The notes beneath the pieces were generated by a model that was given only the letters and a program-made list of their open reading frames with translations, was not told where the DNA came from and ran no database searches. 26,449 nt of DNA from a virus. Shown here piece by piece: positions 13,324 through 20,053 of this stretch; the stretch's first letter is position 1; the number at the start of each line of letters is the position of its first letter. Both the position numbers and the translations under genes were made by a program. The stretch is from the IMG/VR virus record IMGVR_UViG_3300026521_000589, positions 1 through 26,449 of that record; one strand, written 5' to 3'.

Positions 13324-13613
13324 GCCGAGTACTCTTGACATCGACACAAGTAGCCAAGAGAGCTGGTCTCTCGGTTCATGCGTTTCATAAAATTAAAAAA
13401 CTTTATAATCCGATGGATTTTGAGAGCAGTATACTCAATCATCGAAGCAGACCGTCTCAAAAAGATCCAAGCGTGCGTAAGCCGTATTGGTGGCTAAATG
13501 ATGCACGTTTTGGCAAAAATTTCCCTGATAGATTCGGGGGGAACACGGTCAAGTGGTACAGCGATAAGATAGATGGTCTCTTCTGTGAGATTGGGATTGG
13601 TGGTGTACTATGA
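13320..13613 (+). CDS. Small HTH-type protein, excisionase-like position
   Basis: A 97-aa protein beginning MSRVLLTSTQVAKRAGLSVH, which reads as a MerR/excisionase-type helix-turn-helix (TQVAKRAGLS). The rest has a Trp-rich stretch (KPYWWLNDARFGKNFPDRFGG) that may be a wing or a partner-binding loop. Function unproven: it may be a regulator or a DNA-bending protein. ATG 13320 overlaps the upstream stop (ATGA), with GGGAGGAG just before it. Confidence 0.6.
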   Translation: MSRVLLTSTQVAKRAGLSVHAFHKIKKLYNPMDFESSILNHRSRPSQKDPSVRKPYWWLNDARFGKNFPDRFGGNTVKWYSDKIDGLFCEIGIGGVL

Positions 13614-13825
13614 GCAAGTTCACTAAAAAATGTGCAAGATGTCGCAAGGAGTATCCGATAGAGAAGTTTGTCTCTCCTGCAAATGGTCGGATGCTAAAGA
13701 ACTGTCAGGAGTGTCGAGGCGTTCCGAAGCAAAAACCTACCATCAAACTTAGTAAGAAGCAGTTTTTGGTGCGTGGGAATATCCGAAATGGGTATACCTC
13801 CTCTTTGGGGGTGTGTTTTGGATAG
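13610..13825 (+). CDS. Small zinc-finger protein
   Basis: A 71-aa protein with two CxxC pairs, CARC (8-11) and CQEC (32-35), spaced as in a treble-clef or zinc-ribbon. The pattern KKCARCRKEYPIEKFVSPANG is the one seen in small phage zinc-finger proteins. The C-terminus is basic. It overlaps both neighbours (ATGA at its start, 8 bases at its end). Possibly a DNA- or RNA-binding accessory to replication. Confidence 0.65.
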   Translation: MSKFTKKCARCRKEYPIEKFVSPANGRMLKNCQECRGVPKQKPTIKLSKKQFLVRGNIRNGYTSSLGVCFG

Positions 13826-15098
13826 TGTACTGTACAATCTCAATATCGAGAGGGCTGTCCTCTCGGCGATACTGTTTGACCAGCGAATACTTGCAGAGGT
13901 AGCGGGTCGAATTAAGAGCGAGGACTTCTATCTGCCATTTCATCAAAACCTCTTTGATACCTTCAAGCATCTCAATCAAAAAAACCTCCCTATAGATGAA
14001 GAGTTCTCACGGATAGCAATGACCAAGAGAGAGCAATGGGATGAGGCGAAGATGCTTGATGTATTGGCAGCCAATCCAATCAGCAATATTAGTGCCTATG
14101 CCGATGAGATCATCAATCGTTCGCAGAAACGGAAGCTCAATATGCTGAGTATTGAGTTACGGAAGATGATCAATGATGAGGGAAAGAGTCCTGATGAGAT
14201 CATCGCTTTTCATCGCGAGAGAATGGACATTATTGCCAAGAATGGCACGATTCGGCTACGAAAAACCAAGATGAGGGATGTGGTGGCTGAGAAGCCTGAG
14301 TTTTGGTGTACAAATTGGCTCCCCATTCCTGTGGGTGTGGCGACCATGATCAGTGGTACAGGTGGCACAGGGAAAGGGTGGTTGGCTCTGCAACTGGCGA
14401 TACGATTGGCACGAGAGGGCAAGAGAAGCTATCTGTGGTTTAGTGAAGACATTGTGGGATTGGTCAAAGAGAGATATGAGATTATCAAGCGTGAGATATT
14501 GGTTGGGAATTGGGATGAGGCGGATGATCTGGTTGAGATCACGGATGAGCCTCCTTTTTTTATGCTCGATACTGATAGATATGGCAATGCGAAGATTAGC
14601 GATAGATTCTATGGGGTACAAAGAGAACTGGATGAGTATGACATGATATTGTTTGACCCACTATTAGCGTTTTATGGGGGTGATGAGAACAACAACTCTC
14701 AGGCTCGTATCTTTATGCAGCCATTCATGAACTGGGTGATGGGCAAGAAGAAGAGCATTATCTTCTTGCATCATTCCAAAAAAGAGGGGGGATTCCGTGG
14801 AGCAGGTGCATTCATGGATGCGATGCGTAGTGGCTATGAGATAGAGACGCATACCATCACCAAGGATGGCAAGGAGATACCTGACCCAAAGAGGAGCCAT
14901 CTCAAGCAGATTCGGCTCGTCAAGGACAACTACGGAGCGAGTCTGCATACCAAGCATCTCGTGGACAAATTTATTACGCCCAAAAAGGGTGGAGCGTCGA
15001 GTGATGGGTATGAGATTGTTTATGAGGATGATAGTGTACCACGAGACCTCCTTTCACCACTGGAACAAATCAAAGTTGAATTGCCAACAATATTATAA
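13818..15098 (+). CDS. Replicative helicase-like protein: DnaB N-domain plus RepA/KaiC-type ATPase
   Basis: A protein of about 426 aa. The N-terminal 100 residues match the helical N-domain of DnaB (NLNIERAVLSAILFDQRILA). A RepA/RecA-type ATPase follows with Walker A SGTGGTGKGW (about 179-188), Walker B YDMILFDPLLAF (about 275-285) and FLHHSKK (about 315-321, the AAA_25 family pattern). It probably unwinds DNA or loads the helicase at the phage origin. The start is taken at TTG 13818 because the protein then begins (M)DSVLYNLNIE as DnaB proteins do; the only upstream ATG lies inside the zinc-finger gene. A GATAGTGTAC motif overlaps the start region. Confidence 0.85.
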   Translation: MDSVLYNLNIERAVLSAILFDQRILAEVAGRIKSEDFYLPFHQNLFDTFKHLNQKNLPIDEEFSRIAMTKREQWDEAKMLDVLAANPISNISAYADEIINRSQKRKLNMLSIELRKMINDEGKSPDEIIAFHRERMDIIAKNGTIRLRKTKMRDVVAEKPEFWCTNWLPIPVGVATMISGTGGTGKGWLALQLAIRLAREGKRSYLWFSEDIVGLVKERYEIIKREILVGNWDEADDLVEITDEPPFFMLDTDRYGNAKISDRFYGVQRELDEYDMILFDPLLAFYGGDENNNSQARIFMQPFMNWVMGKKKSIIFLHHSKKEGGFRGAGAFMDAMRSGYEIETHTITKDGKEIPDPKRSHLKQIRLVKDNYGASLHTKHLVDKFITPKKGGASSDGYEIVYEDDSVPRDLLSPLEQIKVELPTIL

Positions 15099-15110
15099 GG
15101 ATAGTGTACT

Positions 15111-15992
15111 ATGAGCATACCATACATAACAATCAAGATTCCACTCGATTATAAACGCAAGTTAGCCAGTACCAACAAAAACAAGCTACACGCCTTTAAC
15201 GAGTGGCTAACGACCAATGAGGAGATTGAGTTTGGTCTCCTCGATGAGATGCACTCGCTCGACTTCTTCGCCCAAAGCTGGGGGCAATGGGAGCGTCAAA
15301 AGTGCATCAAGCCCAAATCGACCAAGACGGTGAGGGATTGGATGAGAGAGTTTGAAGAGGTGATGGAGAAGTTTGATGCAGGGTGGTCACTGAGAAGATG
15401 GCAACGCTCGGCACGGGCTAGAAATAGCTCTGTCAAAAAACAGACTACACCCCAAGTACACCCCGACTACACCCAAAAAGAGCCTACGAAGCCCACAGTT
15501 TCGGACTCTAAAAAAACGGACTACACCCCTACTACACCTAGACTACACCAAATATATAATATATATGATGATGATAACGCGATGCTTTTGATTGAAAAAG
15601 AGTTTGAAAATCTCTTCATGACCTATCGGGCATATAACGCAAAGTATGCAGGTAAGAAGAGTCAGGCGAGAGAGGCCTATATAGCCTTTAGGGAGCGTCA
15701 GAAGTGCATCAGTGTGGATGAGCTTAAGAGAGCCATTGGTCTCTATATGGAGGACGGTGAGATCACCAAGAAGAATGGGTTTAAGAGCTTCTTTGATAAT
15801 GAGCTTTATTTTGAATATATTGATAAGAGTATCAAGCTCAAAGATAGTGGCACAGGCAAGTGGATCAATGGTCGCTGGTCGTATGTGGAGGAGATATTCT
15901 ATGACCAGAATGATAAGCCTATTGGGGTTATGAATCGAGAGACATTTAAGAGGATGCTTAGTGATGGGCGTGTTTTATTGGAGGTGGCTTAG
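15111..15992 (+). CDS. Replication-associated protein (DnaT/DnaD-type role)
   Basis: A 293-aa protein. Residues 1-100 are a helical domain with a likely winged helix (NEWLTTNEEIEFGLLDEMHS, WERQKC...TKTVRDWMREFEEV). Residues 105-145 form a Pro/Thr-rich linker with repeated DYTP/TTPQ units. A helical domain (155-235) and a 45-residue tail GTGKWINGRWSYVEEIFYDQ similar to the tail of the HTH protein at 11627 follow. Position after the helicase-like gene and the domain order suggest a primosomal or initiator accessory protein; the family itself is not certain. AAGGATAGTGTACT lies before ATG 15111. Confidence 0.65.
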   Translation: MSIPYITIKIPLDYKRKLASTNKNKLHAFNEWLTTNEEIEFGLLDEMHSLDFFAQSWGQWERQKCIKPKSTKTVRDWMREFEEVMEKFDAGWSLRRWQRSARARNSSVKKQTTPQVHPDYTQKEPTKPTVSDSKKTDYTPTTPRLHQIYNIYDDDNAMLLIEKEFENLFMTYRAYNAKYAGKKSQAREAYIAFRERQKCISVDELKRAIGLYMEDGEITKKNGFKSFFDNELYFEYIDKSIKLKDSGTGKWINGRWSYVEEIFYDQNDKPIGVMNRETFKRMLSDGRVLLEVA

Positions 15993-16541
15993 ATGAACTT
16001 AATTGTCGATACTAAGGGCTTAAAAGAGCTAGAGAATGCTATTGATGAGAAAGCCATTAGGAGAGCTACAACAAGAACAGTCAATGAGCTTGGTAGAGGA
16101 TTGTCTACCAAGCTTGTTAAAGATGCAAGAAGTGAATATAGCATCAAATCAAGTGAGCTTAAGAGTTATATTAAGACCACCAAGGCAGATAGTCATAAAC
16201 CTGTATTTAGCATGACTATCTCATCATCTCCTCTATCTCTGTCTAAGTTTCAAATGAGAGAGAAGACCTTTAGAACAAAGAGAGGTAAACGAAAAGGTGT
16301 GACTGTCAAAGTGTTTCGTAAGCAAAGTAGAAAAGTAGTCAAAGGTGGATTTACAGGAACCAATAGACAGATATTTAAAAGAACAGGGCAAGAGCGTTTG
16401 CCGATTAAAAAGCTTACAACTCTATCAGCTCCGCAGATGTTTAAAGAGGAGTCAATCAAAGATGGATATGGGGAAGTAGAAGAAAAGATGCCTAAAATTT
16501 TTGAAAGAAATTTAGATTTTTATCTTTCAAAAAAGAAATAG
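15993..16541 (+). CDS. Minor tail protein Z-like protein
   Basis: A 182-aa basic protein resembling lambda GpZ (Minor_tail_Z family), which acts late in tail completion at the head-proximal end. Supporting features: an N-terminal helix pair with ATTRTVNELGRGLSTKLVKDARSEYSIKSSELKSYI (family: ..A...A...AR..I...Y.I....I...), a strand SMTISSSPLSLSKF, a Lys/Arg-rich middle and GGFTGTNRQIFKRTGQERLPI near the end. It is odd that it stands between replication and packaging genes instead of among tail genes, and directly abuts the 15111 gene (start on the base after its stop). Confidence 0.7.
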   Translation: MNLIVDTKGLKELENAIDEKAIRRATTRTVNELGRGLSTKLVKDARSEYSIKSSELKSYIKTTKADSHKPVFSMTISSSPLSLSKFQMREKTFRTKRGKRKGVTVKVFRKQSRKVVKGGFTGTNRQIFKRTGQERLPIKKLTTLSAPQMFKEESIKDGYGEVEEKMPKIFERNLDFYLSKKK

Positions 16542-16671
16542 GTTCTTTGGGGAAAATGAAAATCATACGGTCACTCGTGAGCGTGAAAAACGCACGGTTT
16601 TGGGCGTTTGAAAGTCGGCAACTATTTTTTATTTAAGGCAACTGAGCAACTAATTCAGGAAAGGAGGAGAG
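16542..16671. other. Intergenic dyads upstream of the small terminase, possible cos/pac region
   Basis: The gap before a Nu1-like gene is where lambda-type phages carry cos. It contains TCAC...GTGA (16571-16586), GCGT-GAAAA-ACGC (16581-16593) and AAACGC...GCGTTT (16588-16609), locally GC-richer than its surroundings. The last 60 bases are AT-rich and end with the GGAAAGGAGG ribosome-binding site. No gene is present. No cleavage site can be fixed from the sequence. Confidence 0.35.
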
Positions 16672-17304
16672 ATGCTACTAAGTCAAGTTAAATTTGCAGA
16701 ATATATTGGTGTCCACAAAGCTACAGTTTCTAAAATGAAAAAACGTCGAGAACTTGTTATGCAGGGTAAAAAAGTAGATGTTGAAAAAACCATTGAGCTT
16801 TTAAGAAGTATTGGTAAAACATTTGATGTCAATAATAAAATGATTTCATCCAATACTCTTCCTGGTACTATAGAAAAACAAGAAGAAAATATCTTTGATG
16901 TAGATCCAGCCTCTTACCCGACACTTTCGGCAGATGAAAAAAAGCAACAAGCCAAACAATTGCTTGAGAGAGAGATGGAACAACAAGCACAGGAGCTTGG
17001 GTTAAAACTTTCTGATATTCAGACCCCAGAGATAGAAGCGATGGAGAAATGGGAAGTCGAAAGATTTAAAATCTTTTACCAGGGAATGCTTGAGAGAGCG
17101 AAGTATTTTAAAGAGATTGGTCAGCTTGTAGATGTAGAAGAAGTAAGAGAAGAGCAGTTTACTATTGCACGTACTGTTCGAGATGCTGTTATGAGCATGA
17201 GCAATAGAATAGCTCATAAGCTTATTAATAAGACAGAGATGCATGAAGTGAAATTGATACTTGATGCTGAAGCTTTGAAGGTTATGGAGAATTTGAGTTT
17301 ATGA
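16672..17304 (+). CDS. Terminase small subunit, Nu1-like
   Basis: A 210-aa protein of the Nu1 type, which recognises cos and recruits the large subunit. Residues 4-28 form the N-terminal HTH (QVKFAEYIGVHKATVSKMKK). A Gln/Glu-rich helical middle follows, and the C-terminus FTIARTVRDAVMSMSNRIAHK has the typical arrangement of Nu1 proteins (R..RD..L..P.R.A......). The large subunit gene is separated from it by about 2.7 kb of methyltransferase and unknown genes, an insertion relative to lambda. The stop overlaps the next ATG by 4 bases. Confidence 0.82.
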   Translation: MLLSQVKFAEYIGVHKATVSKMKKRRELVMQGKKVDVEKTIELLRSIGKTFDVNNKMISSNTLPGTIEKQEENIFDVDPASYPTLSADEKKQQAKQLLEREMEQQAQELGLKLSDIQTPEIEAMEKWEVERFKIFYQGMLERAKYFKEIGQLVDVEEVREEQFTIARTVRDAVMSMSNRIAHKLINKTEMHEVKLILDAEALKVMENLSL

Positions 17305-17764
17305 GTAGAATAGAGAAAAATATTAACATTTTAAACTTAGCAACCCTCTTTACAGGCATAGATGCTGTTGGTCATGGTGCTAGTCGTGTTTATGATTTTG
17401 TAAATCATATCTTTGCGTGTGAGATAGATAAATTTGCTCGTCAAACTTTTTGTTTCAGCGACCAAGAGGGTTTAATAAGGGAGGGAAAAAAGCACTTAAC
17501 GGTGTTGTACCCACTCTATCTTCAAACTCTTGGCAAGATAATAATCATCTCGTATCTAGCGAAGAAATCCGAAAACTCACACCAAGAGAGTGCCTAAGAC
17601 TCCAAGGTTTTGATGATAGCTTTAAAATAGTAGTTTCGGACTCACAGATGTATAAACAAGCAGGAAATAGCATGACAGCAACGGTACTAGAGATGATATT
17701 TGAGCGTGTGCAACTGGCACTTAGTGGAGTTTCTAAAAGTGGAACTCTTATGGATTTTTTATAA
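17301..17764 (+). pseudogene. Decayed cytosine-5 DNA methyltransferase
   Basis: The first frame (17301 to about 17450) gives MSRIEKNINILNLATLFTGI, the N-terminal motif I (FTGIDAVGHG) of a C5 methyltransferase, and ends near CEIDKFARQTF. A second frame from about 17450 to 17764 gives QRPRGFNKGGKKALNGVVPTL, then RKLTPRECLRLQGF and KQAGNSM, which are motifs VIII-X. The whole catalytic centre (motif IV PCQ, the target recognition domain) is missing and the parts are in different frames, so a large internal deletion has occurred and the gene cannot be active. The 4-base coupling to the upstream gene is still intact. Confidence 0.8.
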
Positions 17765-17773
17765 GGAGAGCAG

Positions 17774-18046
17774 ATGATATTTGAAAAAGAGTTAAAAGAA
17801 GAACTAATAAAAACAGAAGTAGAGCTTATAAAATTGAGCTTTACTATAAGCGATAAGCTTGGAGAAACTGCTGTAGAGTCGGCTTTAGATAACTTTTATG
17901 ATTATTTATGTAGAGGTTTAGGTAAAGAGAGAATAGTAGCTTCTATGAATATGGAATATAGAGAGTATGTTATTAATTTGACTCAAGCAATTCCAAAAGA
18001 GTTGCTACCAAAGGTTATGCCTGTAATTTTAGCAGGTAAAAAATGA
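17774..18046 (+). CDS. Unknown helical 90-aa protein
   Basis: A 90-aa mainly helical acidic protein (MIFEKELKEELIKTEVELIK and onward), not recognised. AAGGAG precedes the ATG. Its end overlaps the next start by 4 bases. It lies within the insertion between the two terminase genes, next to the methyltransferases. Confidence 0.6.
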   Translation: MIFEKELKEELIKTEVELIKLSFTISDKLGETAVESALDNFYDYLCRGLGKERIVASMNMEYREYVINLTQAIPKELLPKVMPVILAGKK

Positions 18047-18234
18047 AAATAGATTTCACATCTCTACATGGACACATAGGTAACCTCTTTTTTCTTGCAT
18101 CTGAAATAAAAGATAATAAATTAAAAGATTCCATAGGTAAAGAGTTGGAAAAGCTAGACAATAAACTTATCGAAATGGATGAAAAAATGGTAGAAGTGGC
18201 ACAGTCTATCGAAAATATAAGAGGTAAAATATGA
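18043..18234 (+). CDS. Unknown coiled-coil 63-aa protein
   Basis: A 63-aa protein, largely one heptad-rich helix (GKELEKLDNKLIEMDEKMVE). No function can be assigned. Overlaps both neighbours by 4 bases (ATGA), which supports its being a real gene. Confidence 0.6.
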   Translation: MKIDFTSLHGHIGNLFFLASEIKDNKLKDSIGKELEKLDNKLIEMDEKMVEVAQSIENIRGKI

Positions 18235-19544
18235 AAATAATCTACCAAAACCCAAACGACCTAAAAAAATACCCACAAAATGCCAAAGAGCATCCACTAG
18301 AGCAGATACAACAGATAGCAGACAGCATAAAAAAATATAAGTTTAACGACCCAATAGCACTCGATGAGAACAATATCATTATCGAGGGGCATGGTCGGCT
18401 TGATGCTGCACTATTGCTTGAGATGGATGAAGTACCAACTATTGTACTTTCACATCTTAGTGAAGATGAGAAGAGAGCCTACATCATCGCTCACAACAAG
18501 CTAACTCTTAACACAGGGTTTGACATGGAGGTACTACTAAAAGAGCTTACAAGCCTTTATGAGAATGGTTTTGATTTACTCTTAACTGGGTTTGATGATA
18601 TGGAGTTAGAAGAATTAAAAATAGGCTTTACTCCACCTGTAATCGACTATGATAAAGCAGATGATGTACCAACAGTTGAAGAGGAGCAGGTGGTCATCAA
18701 AGAGGGTGACCATATTGTCCTAAATGAACACGTACTCTATTGTGGTGATGCAACCAAAAAGGAGGATGTACTTTATCTGTTAGAGGGTACAGCCCCTAAA
18801 CAAAATACCATTCACTTTTTAAGTGACCCACCTTATGGCATCGCCTATGACCCAAAACTCCCTAAATATGGCATGATAAAAAATGATGATAAATTCCTAA
18901 ATTTCATACCATTAGCCAAACGTTACACCAATGGCTTTTTTATGATTTGGACTTCTTACCAGGTGGTGGATGAGTGGATTAAACGTACCAAGAAGTCATT
19001 TGAGAAGATTACCAATATGATAATTTGGCATAAAGGTGGTGGGGGCATGGGTGACTGTGCCAAAACTTTAGCTACAGACTACGAGATAGCCTTGGTCGTG
19101 AGCCGTGGCAATCAGCTCCAAAGTGGGCGTGGCTCTTCTGTGTGGCAGTACCAAAACGATGCAAAGAAAGATTTTGTAAAAAAGGCAAAAAAAGCAGAGC
19201 TACAAAGCATACTGAATCACATGATAGACGGTGAGACGCTCTGGAGAGTCAAAAAGGACAACACAGCTACCTACCTGCACCCAACGCAGAAGCCAGTGGA
19301 GATAAATGAGAGAGCATTGCTTAACTTTACCAAGAAAGGAGATTTTGTCTGTGACTTTTTTACAGGAAGTGGTAGTAACTTAATAGCGTGTGAGAACATG
19401 GGTCGAAAGTTTAGAGGCATGGAGTTAGATACCAAGTATATGCAGGTTATCGTGGAGAGGTGGTGTGAATATACCTCGGTCGATACGATTGTGATTAATA
19501 GTCAAGAGGTTTCTTGGGCTGAGTATAAGGATGGCAATATATGA
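18231..19544 (+). CDS. ParB-like domain fused to a DNA N6-adenine (or N4-cytosine) methyltransferase
   Basis: A 437-aa protein. Residues 1-110 form a ParB/sulfiredoxin-like domain (NPNDLKKYPQNAKEHP, IIIEGHGRLDAALLLEMDEV). Residues 160-420 are a beta-class methyltransferase: motif IV DPPYGIAY at 199, HPTQKP at 350 and SAM-binding motif I DFFTGSGSN at 375. Such ParB-methyltransferases are frequent in phages and may protect phage DNA from host restriction or act on packaging. No restriction enzyme gene is near it. Overlaps the gene on each side by 4 bases. Base specificity cannot be read from the sequence. Confidence 0.9.
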   Translation: MKIIYQNPNDLKKYPQNAKEHPLEQIQQIADSIKKYKFNDPIALDENNIIIEGHGRLDAALLLEMDEVPTIVLSHLSEDEKRAYIIAHNKLTLNTGFDMEVLLKELTSLYENGFDLLLTGFDDMELEELKIGFTPPVIDYDKADDVPTVEEEQVVIKEGDHIVLNEHVLYCGDATKKEDVLYLLEGTAPKQNTIHFLSDPPYGIAYDPKLPKYGMIKNDDKFLNFIPLAKRYTNGFFMIWTSYQVVDEWIKRTKKSFEKITNMIIWHKGGGGMGDCAKTLATDYEIALVVSRGNQLQSGRGSSVWQYQNDAKKDFVKKAKKAELQSILNHMIDGETLWRVKKDNTATYLHPTQKPVEINERALLNFTKKGDFVCDFFTGSGSNLIACENMGRKFRGMELDTKYMQVIVERWCEYTSVDTIVINSQEVSWAEYKDGNI

Positions 19545-19714
19545 CAACAGCACATGATGTAGTTAATATAATTGACGCTAAAACAGGTAAAGAAGAAATA
19601 GAAAAAAGTCATAAAGAATTAGAAATTAAGCTCAAAGAACTAGATAGAGCCGAACTTGAAGGTATAGCTTTGAAATTAGCTTATGCCTTAAGTATTTTAA
19701 GAGGAGGAATGTAA
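19541..19714 (+). CDS. Short unknown protein, 57 aa
   Basis: ATG 19541 overlaps the methyltransferase stop (ATGA) and the frame runs to TAA at 19712. The product, MTTAHDVVNIIDAKTGKEEI and onward, is a Lys/Glu-rich helix with a Leu/Ala-rich C-terminal helix. No family recognised. The 4-base overlap and the AGGAGG near its end, which serves the next ORF, favour a real gene. Confidence 0.55.
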   Translation: MTTAHDVVNIIDAKTGKEEIEKSHKELEIKLKELDRAELEGIALKLAYALSILRGGM

Positions 19715-19721
19715 AAAATAT

Positions 19722-19796
19722 ATGTATAGAGAAATGCTAGATGGTGATTTTATTTTTAAATGTTTAACTAGAGAAGAGATTAAGAAATACGTTTAA
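19722..19796 (+). CDS. Very short ORF, 24 aa, coupled to the next gene
   Basis: ATG 19722 to TAA 19794-19796, encoding MYREMLDGDFIFKCLTREEI and four more residues. An AGGAGG lies upstream, within the end of the previous gene. Its TAA shares a base with the following ATG (TAATG). It may be a coupling or leader peptide. Confidence 0.35.
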   Translation: MYREMLDGDFIFKCLTREEIKKYV

Positions 19797-20053
19797 TGAC
19801 CCACGACCACCAAAAAGTACAGCTTCTCGCCATGCTCTTGTTTAGAGTAGATGAGATAGAGCGATACTTTGAGCTTGAATCTCCAAATTTAAGCTTTGAA
19901 GAGGTGGTCGAAAAGGGTAGGCTTGGTCAGCAGATAGAGACTAGAAAAGCTCTTTTTGAAAGAGTGAAGCGAGGCGAGGTGTTTGCCATTAAAGAGTGGC
20001 ATCGACTTGAAGAGAAGATTGAATTTGAGATAAGGAAGAGGGAGTTAAAATGA
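19796..20053 (+). CDS. Unknown 85-aa protein preceding the large terminase
   Basis: An 85-aa charged helical protein (VQLLAMLLFRVDEIERYFEL, IETRKALFERVKRGEVFAIK). It occupies the slot directly before the large terminase and overlaps it by 4 bases. A distinct Nu1-like gene exists further upstream, so this one is probably a packaging accessory or an unrelated gene; not recognised. Confidence 0.6.
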   Translation: MTHDHQKVQLLAMLLFRVDEIERYFELESPNLSFEEVVEKGRLGQQIETRKALFERVKRGEVFAIKEWHRLEEKIEFEIRKRELK

